A stretch of DNA of 64,000 bases from JALSNL01 sp036479585. Lineage in GTDB: Bacteria; Bacteroidota; Ignavibacteria; Ignavibacteriales; Melioribacteraceae. Position 1 is the stretch's first letter. Every line of letters starts with the position of its first letter. Below the pieces are notes generated by a model. It was not told the DNA's origin. It was given only the letters and a program-made list of their open reading frames with translations, and ran no database searches. Location of the stretch: positions 2,852,001 to 2,916,000 of the forward strand of contig OZ245062.1 of assembly GCA_965224785.1 (NCBI GenBank), in the 5' to 3' direction. The position numbers were made by a program, and so were the translations under genes. Below are positions 15,436 to 24,559 of this stretch, piece after piece.

Positions 15436-16806
15436 TTATACTTTCTCAAATCTTGCTGTAAAGTGTCTTAGCATTGGAGCTTCGTAAGTAAATTTATATC
15501 CTTTTAAATTTTCTCTATTTTTATAAACTTCAATCACAACTTCGGCTACGTAATCAATATGGCTTTGAGTATAAACACGACGTGGTATTGCCATTCTTAC
15601 TAATTCCATTGGTGGAGAAACAACATTTCCACCTTCATCATACTTACCAAACATTACACTTCCAATCTCTACAGATCTTATTCCACCTTCCAAATAAAGC
15701 TCGCAAGCTATTGACTGGCCAGGAAATTGCTCCGGTCGAACATTTGGTAAAAATCTTTTTGCATCAATATATATAGCGTGTCCGCCCGGTGGTTCAATTA
15801 TTGGAACTCCGGCAGCGACAATTTTCTCTCCAAGATACTCTGTACTTCTAATTCTATACTGCAAATAATTTTCATCCACTACTTCTTCAAGTCCAATAGC
15901 CACAGCTTCTAGGTCTCTTCCCGCAAGTCCACCGTAGGTTGGGAAGCCTTCTGTAACAATTAGTAAATTTCTACATTTTGTTGCAAGCTCTTCATTGTTT
16001 AATGAAAGAAACCCACCAATGTTTACAAGTGCATCTTTCTTCGCACTCATTGTCGAGCCATCTGCATAAGAAAACATTTCTTGTGAAATTTCTAAAACAG
16101 TTTTATTCTCATATCCTTCTTCACGTAGTTTAATGAAGTAAGCATTTTCTGCAAACCGGCAAGCATCAAGGAAAAGTGGAATTTCATATTTATTGCAAAC
16201 TGCTTTTACATCTTTTATATTCTGCATAGAAACTGGTTGACCGCCACCGGAGTTATTTGTTATAGTAATCATAACAATTGGAATATTTTCTGCACCAGTT
16301 TTTTTTATAAATTCTTCCAATGCTTCCACATCCATATTACCTTTAAAATCTGCTCTTATTTCAGGACGTTTTCCAGTTTCATTTAGCAAGTCAACTGCTT
16401 CAGCTCCAGTAAACTCAACGTTTGCCCGTGTTGTATCAAAATGTGTGTTGTTGGGAATGTATTTTCCCTCTCCACCAATAATTGTAAATAATATTTTTTC
16501 TGCAGCTCTGCCTTGGTGAGTTGGAATTATATTTTTATGCCCCGTAATATTTTTCACAGTTGATTCAAACTTAAAGAAACTTCTTGAACCAGCATAAGAT
16601 TCATCACCTTCCATTATTCCAGCCCATTGCCTTGCACTCATTGCCGATGTACCACTATCAGTAAGTAAATCTATTATTACATTTTCAGCATCAACTAAGA
16701 AAGGATTGTACCCTGCTTGCTTTAGAATTTCGATTCTTTGTTCTCTGTTGGTAAATTTAATTGGTTCAACAGATTTAATTTTGAATGGTTCAATTATAGT
16801 TTTCAC
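15436..16806 (-). CDS. tnaA: Tryptophanase (tryptophan indole-lyase)
   Basis: This 456-residue pyridoxal-phosphate enzyme cleaves tryptophan to indole, pyruvate and ammonia. Signatures include IDLLTDSGTSAMSARQWAG, PTHQGRAAEK, the cofactor Lys in TMSAKKDALV (about residue 257) and EGFPTYGGLAGRDLEA. It is distinguished from the sister tyrosine phenol-lyase by RSVEIGS, where phenol-lyases have Arg in place of Ile, and by RHFTARF near the end, where they have Phe in place of His. Translation starts at a GTG with AGGAG five bases upstream. The gene is single, with no leader peptide or tryptophan permease seen beside it. Indole made here could also be a signal, but that is inference. Confidence 0.9.
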   Translation of the reverse strand: MKTIIEPFKIKSVEPIKFTNREQRIEILKQAGYNPFLVDAENVIIDLLTDSGTSAMSARQWAGIMEGDESYAGSRSFFKFESTVKNITGHKNIIPTHQGRAAEKILFTIIGGEGKYIPNNTHFDTTRANVEFTGAEAVDLLNETGKRPEIRADFKGNMDVEALEEFIKKTGAENIPIVMITITNNSGGGQPVSMQNIKDVKAVCNKYEIPLFLDACRFAENAYFIKLREEGYENKTVLEISQEMFSYADGSTMSAKKDALVNIGGFLSLNNEELATKCRNLLIVTEGFPTYGGLAGRDLEAVAIGLEEVVDENYLQYRIRSTEYLGEKIVAAGVPIIEPPGGHAIYIDAKRFLPNVRPEQFPGQSIACELYLEGGIRSVEIGSVMFGKYDEGGNVVSPPMELVRMAIPRRVYTQSHIDYVAEVVIEVYKNRENLKGYKFTYEAPMLRHFTARFEKV

Positions 16807-16939
16807 ATTCTCTCCTTATTCTTTTACTATAAACTTATGGTTTTGCTATTTTATTGGCAAGGTTATATGAAACTAATTTAATTATCATTATTTTAGGATC
16901 TACGAATTCAACAAACTTTATAATTATATAAGGAACTTG

Positions 16940-17761
16940 ATGATGGATGAATTAAATAATTCCGAAGACTTAAGAGAACAAATTCAAGTAGAAGAAGAAA
17001 TTAGTGTTACCGACAAATTGGTTGGTGTACTTTCCGAGCCAAGTAGTTTGTTTGAGAAACTCTCCAATATGGAATTGAAAACCATGGATTGGTTAATACC
17101 AATTTTGTTTGTGATTATTGTTGCAGCAGTTTCTAATTTTATTATGATGGGAAATCCCGAAATAAAGGCTGATGTTATTGAGAAGCAAATTTCTGTAATG
17201 GAAAAGTCTTTCCAAGAACAAGTTGATAAAGGTAATATGAACCAAGAGCAAGCTGATGAACAAATTGAATTGATCAGAGAACGAATGGAAGAAGGTGGAA
17301 GTACGCAAACAATTATGGCTTCAGTAGGAATTCTTATTGTAACATTTATAATGTTTTTTATTATTGCTGGTGTGTTTTATTTATTAACCAAATTTGCACT
17401 TGGTGGAGTTGGTTCGTACAAAACTGCAATGTCAGCTTATGGTTTACCCTATTATATTCTTGCACTCCAAATAATTGTAATGATTATTCTTGCAATGACA
17501 ATGAACAAAATGTTTATGGATACAAGCGTTGGTTCGTTTTTAGATATGGAGAAAGATACTATTCTTGGGATGTTATCACATAAGTTAGATGTTTTCTCAA
17601 TTTGGTTTTACGCTGTTGTAAGTATTGCGTTTGCCAAAATGTTTAAGGCGGATAGCTTAACAAAATATTTTATTATGGTTTTTGGAATGTGGATTGGATT
17701 TAGTTTGTTAATGCATTTTGTTGCTCAAGCAGTTCCCTTCTTAAAAATGTTTGGAATGTAG
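16940..17761 (+). CDS. YIP1-family membrane protein
   Basis: This encodes 273 residues from the ATG at 16940, with AGGA six bases upstream. The first 50 residues are acidic and soluble. Then comes a transmembrane helix (about 52-72, WLIPILFVIIVAAVSNFIMM), a charged coiled-coil-like region rich in Glu/Gln (about 85-115), and four more helices (about 117-148, 160-195, 215-235 and 242-268). That layout, with a lone first helix, a cytoplasmic or periplasmic linker and a helix bundle, is typical of YIP1-domain proteins. The function of bacterial members is unknown. It is divergent from tnaA and appears monocistronic. Confidence 0.7.
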   Translation: MMDELNNSEDLREQIQVEEEISVTDKLVGVLSEPSSLFEKLSNMELKTMDWLIPILFVIIVAAVSNFIMMGNPEIKADVIEKQISVMEKSFQEQVDKGNMNQEQADEQIELIRERMEEGGSTQTIMASVGILIVTFIMFFIIAGVFYLLTKFALGGVGSYKTAMSAYGLPYYILALQIIVMIILAMTMNKMFMDTSVGSFLDMEKDTILGMLSHKLDVFSIWFYAVVSIAFAKMFKADSLTKYFIMVFGMWIGFSLLMHFVAQAVPFLKMFGM

Positions 17762-17795
17762 AGTAGAGATTTAATTATTTACGAATATTTTCAAG

Positions 17796-17895
17796 TTGTC
17801 ATTCTGAATGGAGATGTTTTTTATCGGAATGAAGAATCTCGATTATTTATATTTGAGATATTTCAGTCGTAGAAAACACTCCTTCAATATGACAA
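17796..17895. repeat. Dispersed palindromic repeat (TGTCATTC family)
   Basis: Begins TTGTCATTCTGAATGGAG and ends CTTCAATATGACAA, with degenerate inner inverted arms. It lies between two converging genes (YIP1 and priA). Confidence 0.55.
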
Positions 17896-17914
17896 ATCGC
17901 TAGAAATGTTATTG

Positions 17915-18020
17915 CAGCTAAACCTCCGAGCTTTTAAGAATATCAGATACTATGAATGATTTCGTGATCATTTATTTTCTGCGATAAAACACAAATACAG
18001 TAAAACCTTGGAGGTTTTAC
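17915..18020. repeat. AACCTCC palindrome pair
   Basis: CTAAACCTCC near 17919 and GGAGGTTTTA near 18010 are inverted, about 80 bp apart, resembling the pair at 854-951. It sits directly after priA on the minus strand and may terminate it. Confidence 0.5.
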
Positions 18021-18033
18021 TTTTGCACGTTAG

Positions 18034-20499
18034 TTATAATACACTCTGCGGATCAATATCAAAATAAACTTTTACATTTCTGAATTTGGAATTTTTATTA
18101 TATTCAACGTAAGCATTCATCAAAGCATTTCTTAAAATTCTTCCACTTGGGTCAACACTCCGCATACTTTTTAATAATATTTGAAATCTATAAACTCGTT
18201 TTATCTTTGATATTATTGCTTCATTCGGGGGTAGCACTAAAATCTTACCTCCAAATTTTAAAAGTCTTTTATGGAAATCATTAGTTGCTTGTCTTGCTTT
18301 TTGTTCGTCTTCATCTTTAATTTCCACTAATCCAATTCTGGAAAAAGGTGGATACTGATTTTGTTTACGTAACATAATTTCTTTTTCGTAAAATTCTTTA
18401 TAATTATTTTCTAATACTTTTTGCAACACATAAGTTTTATGATTTTGAGTTTGAATAATAACTTCACCTTCCGTTTTACTTCTTCCAGAGCGACCAGAAA
18501 CTTGAGTAAGCAATTGGAAGGTTCGTTCATCCGCTCTAAAATCCGGAATCCACAAAGATGTTTCTGCCGAGATAACTCCTACCAACGTTACATTTGCAAA
18601 GTCCATTCCTTTAGCAACAATTTGAGTTCCAACAAGAATATCAATCTCACCTTTTCTAAAGCTGTTTAAAATTAAACCCAACTTCCCTTTTTTACTAATT
18701 GTGTCGGAATCAATTCTCTCAATTTTCACATTTGGGAAATGATATTCCAATTCATCTTCAACTCGTTGCGTTCCGGTTCCAAAAAACTTAATTGAAATTG
18801 AGCCACAATTTCTACAACCTTTTGGGACTGGTTTTACTGAACCACAATAATGACACTTCATTATATTTTTGTTGATGTGATAAACCATTGAGACCGAGCA
18901 ATCTTCACACATATCAATCTCGCCGCAGTCATCACAAAAAACTTGGGTTGCAAAACCACGACGATTCTGTAAAATTATAATGGCTTCTTTTTTCTTTAAG
19001 CGTTCATCAATTGCTTCCAAAAGAATTTTTGAGAATACTCCTTCCATTCTTTTATTCTTTTTCTCAATTGTTACATCAACCAATTTAATTTTAGGAAGCT
19101 TTGCGTTATCCACTCTTTCTTTAAGCTCCAGTAATTCATACTTTCCGCTCTTTGCATTGTACATACTTTCTATTGAAGGTGTTGCAGAGCCTAATAATAC
19201 TGGGCAATCGATAAACTTAGCTTTTAAAACTGCGGCATCCCGAGCATTATATTTTGGGACTAAATCATATTGCTTGTAACTTGAGTCGTGTTCTTCATCG
19301 ACAACAATTAATCCAATATTTTCTAAAGGGGCAAACAATGCAGAACGTGGACCAATTATAATTTTGTACTTGCCACTAATTATCCCACGCCACGTATCGT
19401 ACCTTTCTCCGTAAGACATACGACTGTGAATTACAGTTACACTTTCTCCAAATTCATTAAAGAAGCGAGATGTTATTTGTGGAGTTAATGAAATTTCGGG
19501 AACCATTATTAGAACACTTTTCCCTTTTTCAATTGCTTTGCGTGTAAGCTCAATGTAAATTTGAGTTTTACCGCTTCCAGTTACGCCGTGTAATAGAAAA
19601 GGCTTGAAAGAGTTTGAGTCAATATTTTCTGCAACAGAATTTATAACTTTTGTTTGAGCTTCGGTCAAGTCAAACTTTTTAATTTCTTCTGAATAAGTAC
19701 TCTTAAAAATTCGTTCAACCTCTTTAGGAAAAACTTTTACAAGTCCTTTTTGTTCTAAACTTTTTATTGATGATTGATTAGTTTTAGTTTTTTTTAGAAG
19801 TTCACTTTGCTGAGCTTCATTATTTTTAATTGAAAGAAGCTCTAATAAGATTACAACTTGCTTGGGCGAACGTTTTTCAATCTCAGGAAGTGAACCATAA
19901 ATTACATCAAGCGGTTTATCAATTTTAACAAAATATGCTTTCTTAATTTTAACTTTTTGTTCTTCAATTGTATTTATAATTGAGATTGCTCCAATACCTT
20001 CCAAACTTTTTAATGTGGAATAAATACTTTTTTTCTTAACTAATTTTTGTAATTGTTTTAAACTATAAATTTCTTTCTCAGAAAGCAGCTTTAGCAGTTT
20101 AGCCTTTGTACTATTGAGCTTTGTTTGTTTAGCAAATAATGAAAGACATAATTCCATATCTGCAACAATTTTCTTTTTCGATTCAACATCCAAACCATAA
20201 GGCACAGAATTTTTAAGAGCTTCACCAAGCGAACTCATATAATATTCTGCAATCCACTTATAAAACTCTAACGATTCTTTACTAAAAATTGGCTCGTCAT
20301 CAAGAACATCACTAAGTGATTTTACTCTCCCTTCAATCTTGGTTTTTTCGGTTACATTAATTACAAATCCGGTAAGAACACGTCTGCCAAACGAGCAAAC
20401 AACGCGCACGCCTAGTTGCACTTGCTCTTCAAATTCTTTTGGAATTTTATAAGTAAATGAATTTCTAAATGGAAGCGGGAATACTACTTCTGCGTACAC
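18034..20499 (-). CDS. priA: Primosomal helicase N' (PriA)
   Basis: This 821-residue replication-restart helicase starts at a GTG. The N-terminal DNA-binding domain (YAEVVFPLPFRNSFTYKIP) comes first, then the helicase core with Walker A GVTGSGKTQIYIE and Walker B DEEHDSSYK. GSATPSIES and the C-terminal helicase motifs with GTQIVAKGMDFANVTLVG and SGRSGR follow. Between the two RecA lobes are eight cysteines in four pairs (CDDC, CEDC, CHYC, CRNC) that bind two zincs. All motifs look intact. The gene stands alone on the minus strand, as is common. It reloads the replicative helicase at stalled forks, which relates functionally to the nearby lexA but does not show co-regulation. Confidence 0.95.
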   Translation of the reverse strand: MYAEVVFPLPFRNSFTYKIPKEFEEQVQLGVRVVCSFGRRVLTGFVINVTEKTKIEGRVKSLSDVLDDEPIFSKESLEFYKWIAEYYMSSLGEALKNSVPYGLDVESKKKIVADMELCLSLFAKQTKLNSTKAKLLKLLSEKEIYSLKQLQKLVKKKSIYSTLKSLEGIGAISIINTIEEQKVKIKKAYFVKIDKPLDVIYGSLPEIEKRSPKQVVILLELLSIKNNEAQQSELLKKTKTNQSSIKSLEQKGLVKVFPKEVERIFKSTYSEEIKKFDLTEAQTKVINSVAENIDSNSFKPFLLHGVTGSGKTQIYIELTRKAIEKGKSVLIMVPEISLTPQITSRFFNEFGESVTVIHSRMSYGERYDTWRGIISGKYKIIIGPRSALFAPLENIGLIVVDEEHDSSYKQYDLVPKYNARDAAVLKAKFIDCPVLLGSATPSIESMYNAKSGKYELLELKERVDNAKLPKIKLVDVTIEKKNKRMEGVFSKILLEAIDERLKKKEAIIILQNRRGFATQVFCDDCGEIDMCEDCSVSMVYHINKNIMKCHYCGSVKPVPKGCRNCGSISIKFFGTGTQRVEDELEYHFPNVKIERIDSDTISKKGKLGLILNSFRKGEIDILVGTQIVAKGMDFANVTLVGVISAETSLWIPDFRADERTFQLLTQVSGRSGRSKTEGEVIIQTQNHKTYVLQKVLENNYKEFYEKEIMLRKQNQYPPFSRIGLVEIKDEDEQKARQATNDFHKRLLKFGGKILVLPPNEAIISKIKRVYRFQILLKSMRSVDPSGRILRNALMNAYVEYNKNSKFRNVKVYFDIDPQSVL

Positions 20500-20771
20500 T
20501 TTTATCTCTTATTATTATTTCAGGTATCTGTCTTTTTCTTCCGTCTGATCACCGAGAAAAGTAATCATAATCTTGCTCCTACTCTTACTCGCTTTACTCT
20601 TTTTCTAAAAACAAAACGTTAGTATGATATAAGATTATGAGTACGATTAAGAAGTTTTTCTACGACCAAAGTTTGTTATTATCTGGATTCCCAGTCAAAC
20701 TGAGAATGACAACAGTTTAACATTCGATAAATTTGTACTCTGTAAATTGTTCATTGTAAATTATATTTTCA
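20500..20771. repeat. Intergenic stretch with partial TGTCATTC repeat
   Basis: This 272-base gap has no gene. At 20672-20714 is a half-copy of the TGTCATTC repeat in inverted orientation (CTGGATTCCCAGTCAAACTG then GAATGACAACAG), which matches the CTTTGACTGGGAATC core of the copies at 14221 and 30113. The rest is A+T-rich and unremarkable. Confidence 0.5.
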
Positions 20772-21698
20772 TCAAGCATTACGCTCTAAAAAATATCCAT
20801 CCTTATATCCTTGAATTCTCTTTTGAGTTTCCGCCATCTCCAATCTCTTCAAAGCATATAAACAATACTCTTCTTCTTGCTCAATCATTACAAATTTTCT
20901 ATTTAACTTTTTGGCTACAACTCCTGTTGTGCCTACTCCAGCAAAGCCATCAAAGACTACATCATTTTCATTTGAGCTTGCAAGAATAATTTTGGCAAGA
21001 ATTTTTTCAGGCTTCTGTGTTGGATGTGGAGTATTTTCCGGCATTGACCAAAACGGAATAGTTATGTCCGTCCAAATATTGGAAGCATAAGTTAAACGAA
21101 AATTTCCATCTTCACTTTCAACCCAATCTTTTGGCTTGCCATTACTTCTGTATGGAGCAATTACTTTTTTTCTTGTCTTAACTGCTTCTGCATTAAAACA
21201 ATAATTTTTAGATTTACTAAACAACCAAATATCTTCAGAATTATTTTTCCAAAATTTTGTTGAGCCTCTTCCCTTGTCTCGTGCAAATGTAATTCGTGTA
21301 ATTGGGAACAAGCCTGCTTGCAAACCAACTTCATATAAAATTGATGAAGTCTTCCAATCGCCACATATATATAGCGATGCGTCATCTTTAAGTTTTGGGA
21401 CTAACAATTGCAGCCAAGACTTTACCCACTCACTATATTTTTCAGAAGACATTTCTTTAAATGTATTTCCGTTAAATGATTTTGTCAAATTATATGGTGG
21501 GTCAATAAAAGCGAGATCAATAAATTTATCTGGCATTTTTTTTATTGCTTCAAAATAATCTTGATTTATTACTCTATTAATAAGCGAAGATATTTCAACT
21601 TGTTTTTTATCAAATAACATAAGCTGTTTTTTAAACTTAGCTTTTTCAGAATCGCTTAGTGTGATTGTTTTATTTCTTCCTGCTTTTTGTTTTATCAT
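20772..21698 (-). CDS. DNA adenine methyltransferase (N6/N4 type, beta class), orphan
   Basis: This is a 308-residue S-adenosylmethionine-dependent DNA methyltransferase. The catalytic motif IV DPPYNL is at 66-71 and the SAM-binding motif I FDGFAGVGTTG comes later, at about 243-253. That order defines the beta class. The segment WSMPENTPHPTQKPEKILAKII (motif X region, HPTQKP) is also clear. No restriction endonuclease or specificity subunit is adjacent, so it is probably a solitary enzyme used for regulation or replication timing. The N-terminal 45 residues are basic and may contact DNA. Recognition sequence cannot be read from the protein. DPPY predicts adenine N6 methylation. Confidence 0.85.
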   Translation of the reverse strand: MIKQKAGRNKTITLSDSEKAKFKKQLMLFDKKQVEISSLINRVINQDYFEAIKKMPDKFIDLAFIDPPYNLTKSFNGNTFKEMSSEKYSEWVKSWLQLLVPKLKDDASLYICGDWKTSSILYEVGLQAGLFPITRITFARDKGRGSTKFWKNNSEDIWLFSKSKNYCFNAEAVKTRKKVIAPYRSNGKPKDWVESEDGNFRLTYASNIWTDITIPFWSMPENTPHPTQKPEKILAKIILASSNENDVVFDGFAGVGTTGVVAKKLNRKFVMIEQEEEYCLYALKRLEMAETQKRIQGYKDGYFLERNA

Positions 21699-21866
21699 CT
21701 AACTATTTATTTTATCAACGAAGAATTAAATTTCTAAGAACTAAGATAAAACAAAAATAAATTTAGAAAGTATTTTTTTTGTAGTACATATTTCGGCGGG
21801 GAAGCTTTTTAGCTTCAGTTAAATTGGAGTTTTTAATAAACTTTTTTTTAACAAATAGCTATAACT

Positions 21867-23639
21867 CTAAACTACTAACATTTCCTCTTGTCTATATGGC
21901 TCAGTAAACTCACTATCCTTTTGTATATTTACTTTAAATTCATTTACTAATTTTTCCAAATCTTCTGAAAGATTACTGAGCAGTTCAGAGGAAGCAGCAA
22001 TCCCATTGATCAAATTAGTGTTGTCGGAAGATAAATTATTTATGGCTGTAAGATTTTGACTTATTAGTCCAGATGCTACTGTTTCTTGTTCACTTGCTGC
22101 AGCAACATTATTTATCTGCGAAGTAACTTCATCAACATTCTGCAAAATTGAATTAAGTGCATTATTAACTTCATCAGACAATTGCATACCTTCCACAACG
22201 GTAGTTCTTGTATTTCCCATTGCTTTATTAGCCTCATGTGCCTCAGCCTGAACAGTAGAAATTGTTTTAGCAATTTCCAATGTAGCTGTAGAAGTTCTCT
22301 CCGCTAATTTCCTTACTTCATCCGCAACTACTGCAAAACCCCGCCCTTGTTCGCCAGCTCGTGCAGCTTCTATTGCAGCATTTAGTGCTAAAAGATTTGT
22401 TTGATCAGCTATATCGTTTATTATACTAGCAACATTTCCAACTTGATCTATCTTACTTGTTAAACTTGACAAAATATCTCCAATCTTTTCTGATGAATCA
22501 ACAATTCGCTCCATTCCATGTATAGAATCTTCAACCTTTTGAGTACCTACATGAACATCTTTTTCTACTTTTTTTGCCGATTCAGATGCACAATTTGCGT
22601 TATCAGATGTTTGCCGTATTGTTTGAGCGATCTCTTCAACCGCAGATGCAACAGTATTTATTTGATTATTCTCTTCATTCGCATTACTTGCCATTCCCAC
22701 AGTATTATTTGATATTTCTTTTGTTAAAGAAGCAGTTGTTAGAATTGTTTCACTAAGCTTACCAAACATAGCACTTATTTTAGCAACACTTTTATTAAAT
22801 GAACTAAATAATATTTTTTGATTACCTTCTTTATCAAATTCATTTACACTTACGGTCAAGTCACCCATTGAAATTGCTTCCATTGCTGATTTTAATTCTA
22901 AAGTAGCTTTCTCTTCAGTTGTAATTTTATAAACCATATTTTGTACCATTGTATTAAGCGAGGTAGATAGCTTGCCTATTTCATCGTTTCTTTTAATGTT
23001 AAAAGTAAGTTTATAATTACCTTGAGCAATTTTTGTTGTTCGCTTATGGAAACATATAAGTGGTGAGATAATACTTTTTAATATATAGATAAAGAATAAT
23101 GACAATATAATTACTGCAGCAATAATTGAATAATACATCATCGATGTTGCAAAGGCAGTAATCTCTTCAAACTCGTTTGCCCACATACTAACCGCAATTA
23201 TCCAATCTCTACTTTCACAATACTTAAATGAAACATATTTAGCCTGACCAGTTTTAGGTGAAATATATTCTATAAATCCACTTTTTTCTTTAATCATTTG
23301 TTGAATGAATTTTTTATTCTTCCAATTTTTATTTTCAACTTTTGGATGCAGTATATATGTTCCCTCTGTATCAATAATAAAGGGGAAACCTTCCTTTCCA
23401 ACTTTTATTTTATAAAAATCTTTTCGTAAGTTCTCTTTTAATTCGGCGTTGCTTTTATTTGCATTTTGATTATTGACAACAGTTTTGTAAACAATCTCTC
23501 CAATGTTTTTAAGGTTCTTTTGGCTGTGTGCTACTAACTTTTCATTGGAGATTTGTTGTGGGATGTATTGAAATCCGATTACGACTAAAGTTAATAATGT
23601 AGAAAATATTATAACTTTTGTTTTTATACTAGATAGCAT
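21867..23639 (-). CDS. Methyl-accepting chemotaxis protein with Cache sensor
   Basis: This encodes 590 residues. A first transmembrane helix (about 8-25) is followed by a periplasmic domain of about 145 residues. It contains the single-Cache pattern GFPFIIDTEGTYILHPKVEN and the aromatic SRDWIIAVSMW. A second helix (about 167-190) leads to a HAMP domain (ISPLICFHKRTTKIAQGNYK) and a coiled-coil signalling region with the conserved hairpin tip DIADQTNLLALNAAIEAARA and GRGFAVVADEVRKLAERT. There is no C-terminal NWETF-like pentapeptide, so adaptation enzymes may act without that tether. The ligand is unknown. No che genes lie nearby, so it joins a chemotaxis system encoded elsewhere. Confidence 0.92.
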   Translation of the reverse strand: MLSSIKTKVIIFSTLLTLVVIGFQYIPQQISNEKLVAHSQKNLKNIGEIVYKTVVNNQNANKSNAELKENLRKDFYKIKVGKEGFPFIIDTEGTYILHPKVENKNWKNKKFIQQMIKEKSGFIEYISPKTGQAKYVSFKYCESRDWIIAVSMWANEFEEITAFATSMMYYSIIAAVIILSLFFIYILKSIISPLICFHKRTTKIAQGNYKLTFNIKRNDEIGKLSTSLNTMVQNMVYKITTEEKATLELKSAMEAISMGDLTVSVNEFDKEGNQKILFSSFNKSVAKISAMFGKLSETILTTASLTKEISNNTVGMASNANEENNQINTVASAVEEIAQTIRQTSDNANCASESAKKVEKDVHVGTQKVEDSIHGMERIVDSSEKIGDILSSLTSKIDQVGNVASIINDIADQTNLLALNAAIEAARAGEQGRGFAVVADEVRKLAERTSTATLEIAKTISTVQAEAHEANKAMGNTRTTVVEGMQLSDEVNNALNSILQNVDEVTSQINNVAAASEQETVASGLISQNLTAINNLSSDNTNLINGIAASSELLSNLSEDLEKLVNEFKVNIQKDSEFTEPYRQEEMLVV

Positions 23640-23737
23640 ATTCTTATCCTTAAACTATTTAATTCCTCTAATTTATATTCGCAGAATATAATGCAATGTT
23701 TAATACTTTTGTATAATGCAAAAGAAAATATTTTTAT

Positions 23738-23767
23738 TTGACATAGTGTACATATTTTCACTATATT
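23738..23767 (+). promoter_or_regulatory. lexA promoter
   Basis: TTGACA at 23738-23743 and TATATT at 23762-23767 are separated by 18 bases. The first operator overlaps this promoter, and the second covers the region just downstream. Confidence 0.55.
23743..23764 (+). promoter_or_regulatory. Putative LexA operator 1
   Basis: ATAGTG-N10-CACTAT, a perfect 6-bp inverted repeat. The same pattern recurs 26 bases downstream, and the two share the internal TACAT too. The site overlaps the -35/-10 region, the classical place for a self-repressing operator. Confidence 0.65.
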
Positions 23768-23768
23768 T

Positions 23769-23790
23769 ATAGTGTACATTTATTCACTAT
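23769..23790 (+). promoter_or_regulatory. Putative LexA operator 2
   Basis: A second ATAGTG-N10-CACTAT, 26 bases (about 2.5 helical turns) from the first and ending immediately before the GAGG ribosome site. Two regularly spaced identical sites before a repressor gene strongly suggest autoregulation. Confidence 0.65.
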
Positions 23791-23801
23791 GAGGAATTGC
23801 A

Positions 23802-24428
23802 ATGACTGAACGTCAAGAAGATATTTTGAAATTCATAAATGATTTTATTAACCGAAATGGTTTTCCGCCATCTTATAGAGAAATAGGAAATCATTTTAAT
23901 ATTAAAAGTACTTTTGGAGTTAAGCGACATCTTGATGCATTAATTAAAAAAGGCTTTATACAAATGAGTGATAAATCTAATAGATCAATTTCACTTACGG
24001 ATAAATCGTACTCTCTTTTTGATAGAGTTAGAGAAACCAATGCAACCGAAATTCCAATACTTGGTAGAGTTGCTGCAGGTTATCCGGTTTTTGCAGAAGA
24101 AAATATTGAGGGAACATTAGTTATTGATTCAAGTTTAATAAGAGGAAGTGAAAAATTATTTGGCTTAAAAGTGCGTGGCGATAGTATGATTGAAGATGGA
24201 ATTTTTGAAGGTGATACTGTAATTGTAAAATCTCAAAACAAAGCAATGAACAACGACATAATAATTGCAATGCTAGATAACGACACAACCGTAAAACGAT
24301 ATAGAAATACAAATTCCAAAATTGAGTTAATTCCGGCAAACAAAAATTATCAACCAATTCCAGTTTCAAGTAAAAATGATTTTTCAATTATTGGAAAAGT
24401 TGTTGGTGTTTATAGGTTATACAATTAG
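23802..24428 (+). CDS. lexA: LexA repressor
   Basis: This 208-residue protein has an N-terminal winged helix (TERQEDILKFINDFINRNGF and PPSYREIGNHFNI, about 1-60) and a C-terminal S24 self-cleaving domain. The cleavage bond is Ala92-Gly93 in GRVAAGYP. The catalytic pair is Ser128 in RGDSM and Lys165 in TTVKRY, 37 residues apart as in E. coli. It should repress the SOS regulon until RecA filaments trigger autocleavage. Two ATAGTG-N10-CACTAT repeats in front of the gene are the probable operators, and GAGG lies seven bases before the ATG. The recognition helix must differ from those of E. coli and Bacillus because the operator differs. Two small genes follow. Confidence 0.95.
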   Translation: MTERQEDILKFINDFINRNGFPPSYREIGNHFNIKSTFGVKRHLDALIKKGFIQMSDKSNRSISLTDKSYSLFDRVRETNATEIPILGRVAAGYPVFAEENIEGTLVIDSSLIRGSEKLFGLKVRGDSMIEDGIFEGDTVIVKSQNKAMNNDIIIAMLDNDTTVKRYRNTNSKIELIPANKNYQPIPVSSKNDFSIIGKVVGVYRLYN

Positions 24429-24559
24429 AGAGCTTCGCTTTGGTTCTTAGAGTTTTATTAAAGAACAACAGAAGTAAATAGTTAAACAATAATATTCGAA
24501 TTTCTTTTATGCTTCGCCCTCCCAAGGGGGAATATTAAAAGGTTAATTGTGGAGACAAA

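Noticed and set aside
15436..16806. Tyrosine phenol-lyase instead of tryptophanase
   Set aside because: The residues that distinguish phenol-lyases (Arg after the Glu in the SVE segment, Phe in place of His near the end) are absent.
20772..21698. Restriction-modification system
   Set aside because: Only the methyltransferase is present. The neighbours priA and the chemoreceptor have no nuclease function for a system.
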